This document shows positions 13,476-13,503 of a stretch of DNA of 13,503 nt, piece by piece (positions within the stretch are counted from its first letter, which is position 1; each line of letters begins with the position of its first letter). Under the pieces are notes generated by a model that did no database searches, was not told the DNA's origin, and worked only from the letters and a program-made list of their open reading frames with translations. The stretch covers positions 1-13,503 of the forward strand of contig CABSIA010000081.1 in NCBI GenBank assembly GCA_902477645.1, in the 5' to 3' direction. Source of the stretch: an uncultured Prevotella sp. GTDB lineage: Bacteria; Bacteroidota; Bacteroidia; Bacteroidales; Bacteroidaceae. The position numbers and the translations under genes were made by a program.

Positions 13476-13503
13476 GTAATTATATTAAAGGCTGTAGGGC
13501 CGC
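13476..13503 (+). repeat. Dispersed hairpin repeat, copy 2, truncated by window edge
   Basis: All 28 bases are identical to 371-398: 12 AT-rich flanking bases (GTAATTATATTA) plus the first 16 bases of the hairpin arm. Identity starting outside the hairpin shows that the repeated unit is larger than the palindrome. Confidence 0.93.

Larger units (their letters stand above)
13400..13503 (+). mobile_element. Left half of a MITE-like element, cut by the window edge (inferred)
   Basis: It runs from the 15-nt inverted-repeat unit through AT-rich sequence to the first arm of the hairpin (13488-13503, 16 of 18 bases present). It holds no gene. The part between the terminal unit and 13476 shows no similarity to the right half at 423-471, as usual for such elements outside their ends. 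It lies at the promoter side of the hydrolase gene. Confidence 0.5.

Overview
The window looks like chromosome from a Bacteroidetes bacterium, most likely Prevotellaceae. The reasons are promoters of the Bacteroidetes form (TTTG, about 19 nt, then TAnnTTTG), several starts without a Shine-Dalgarno, a type IX secretion (T9SS) style C-terminal domain, a Bacteroidetes-order rnf operon (rseC-rnfBCDGEA) and an IS982-family transposase tail. Genus is an inference from style; there is no marker gene here.

Layout. 1-855: a mobile and decayed zone. It holds the 3' end of an IS982-like transposase, a perfect 18-bp hairpin repeat, and an unexplained AT-rich stretch with a promoter-like site and a broken leader-like reading frame. 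856-3542: two overlapping genes for exported proteins. The first is strikingly AT-rich and combines a sugar-binding-like beta-sandwich, a Cys/His domain resembling the NlpC/P60-papain fold, and a C-terminal sorting domain. The second is a beta-propeller. They end at a strong bidirectional terminator. 3633-4073 (-): a conserved acidic protein of unknown function. 4309-9840: rseC followed by the complete Rnf complex (rnfB, C, D, G, E, A), one tightly packed operon with its own promoter and terminator. 9941-10010: three repeats with an exact 23-bp period. 10222-12417: a Pif1/RecD-like superfamily 1B helicase with a C-terminal HTH domain. 12391-13347 (-): a membrane-anchored alpha/beta hydrolase whose 3' end overlaps the helicase gene. 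13400-13503: a second copy of the hairpin repeat, cut by the window edge.

How the genes work together. The Rnf proteins form a membrane complex that couples electron transfer between reduced ferredoxin and NAD+ to ion pumping. RnfB and RnfC carry the soluble iron-sulfur and flavin/NADH parts, RnfD and RnfG carry covalent flavins, and RnfA and RnfE carry the core membrane cysteines. RseC is a small membrane accessory. The two exported proteins at 856-3542 are probably co-translated and may act together outside the inner membrane, but their function is not known.

Most interesting points: (1) the two hairpin-repeat copies at opposite ends of the window each have one half of what looks like a MITE with 15-bp terminal inverted repeats, and the left copy seems to be interrupted by the IS; (2) the AT-rich secreted Cys/His protein plus propeller cassette; (3) the 23-bp iteron-like array upstream of the helicase.
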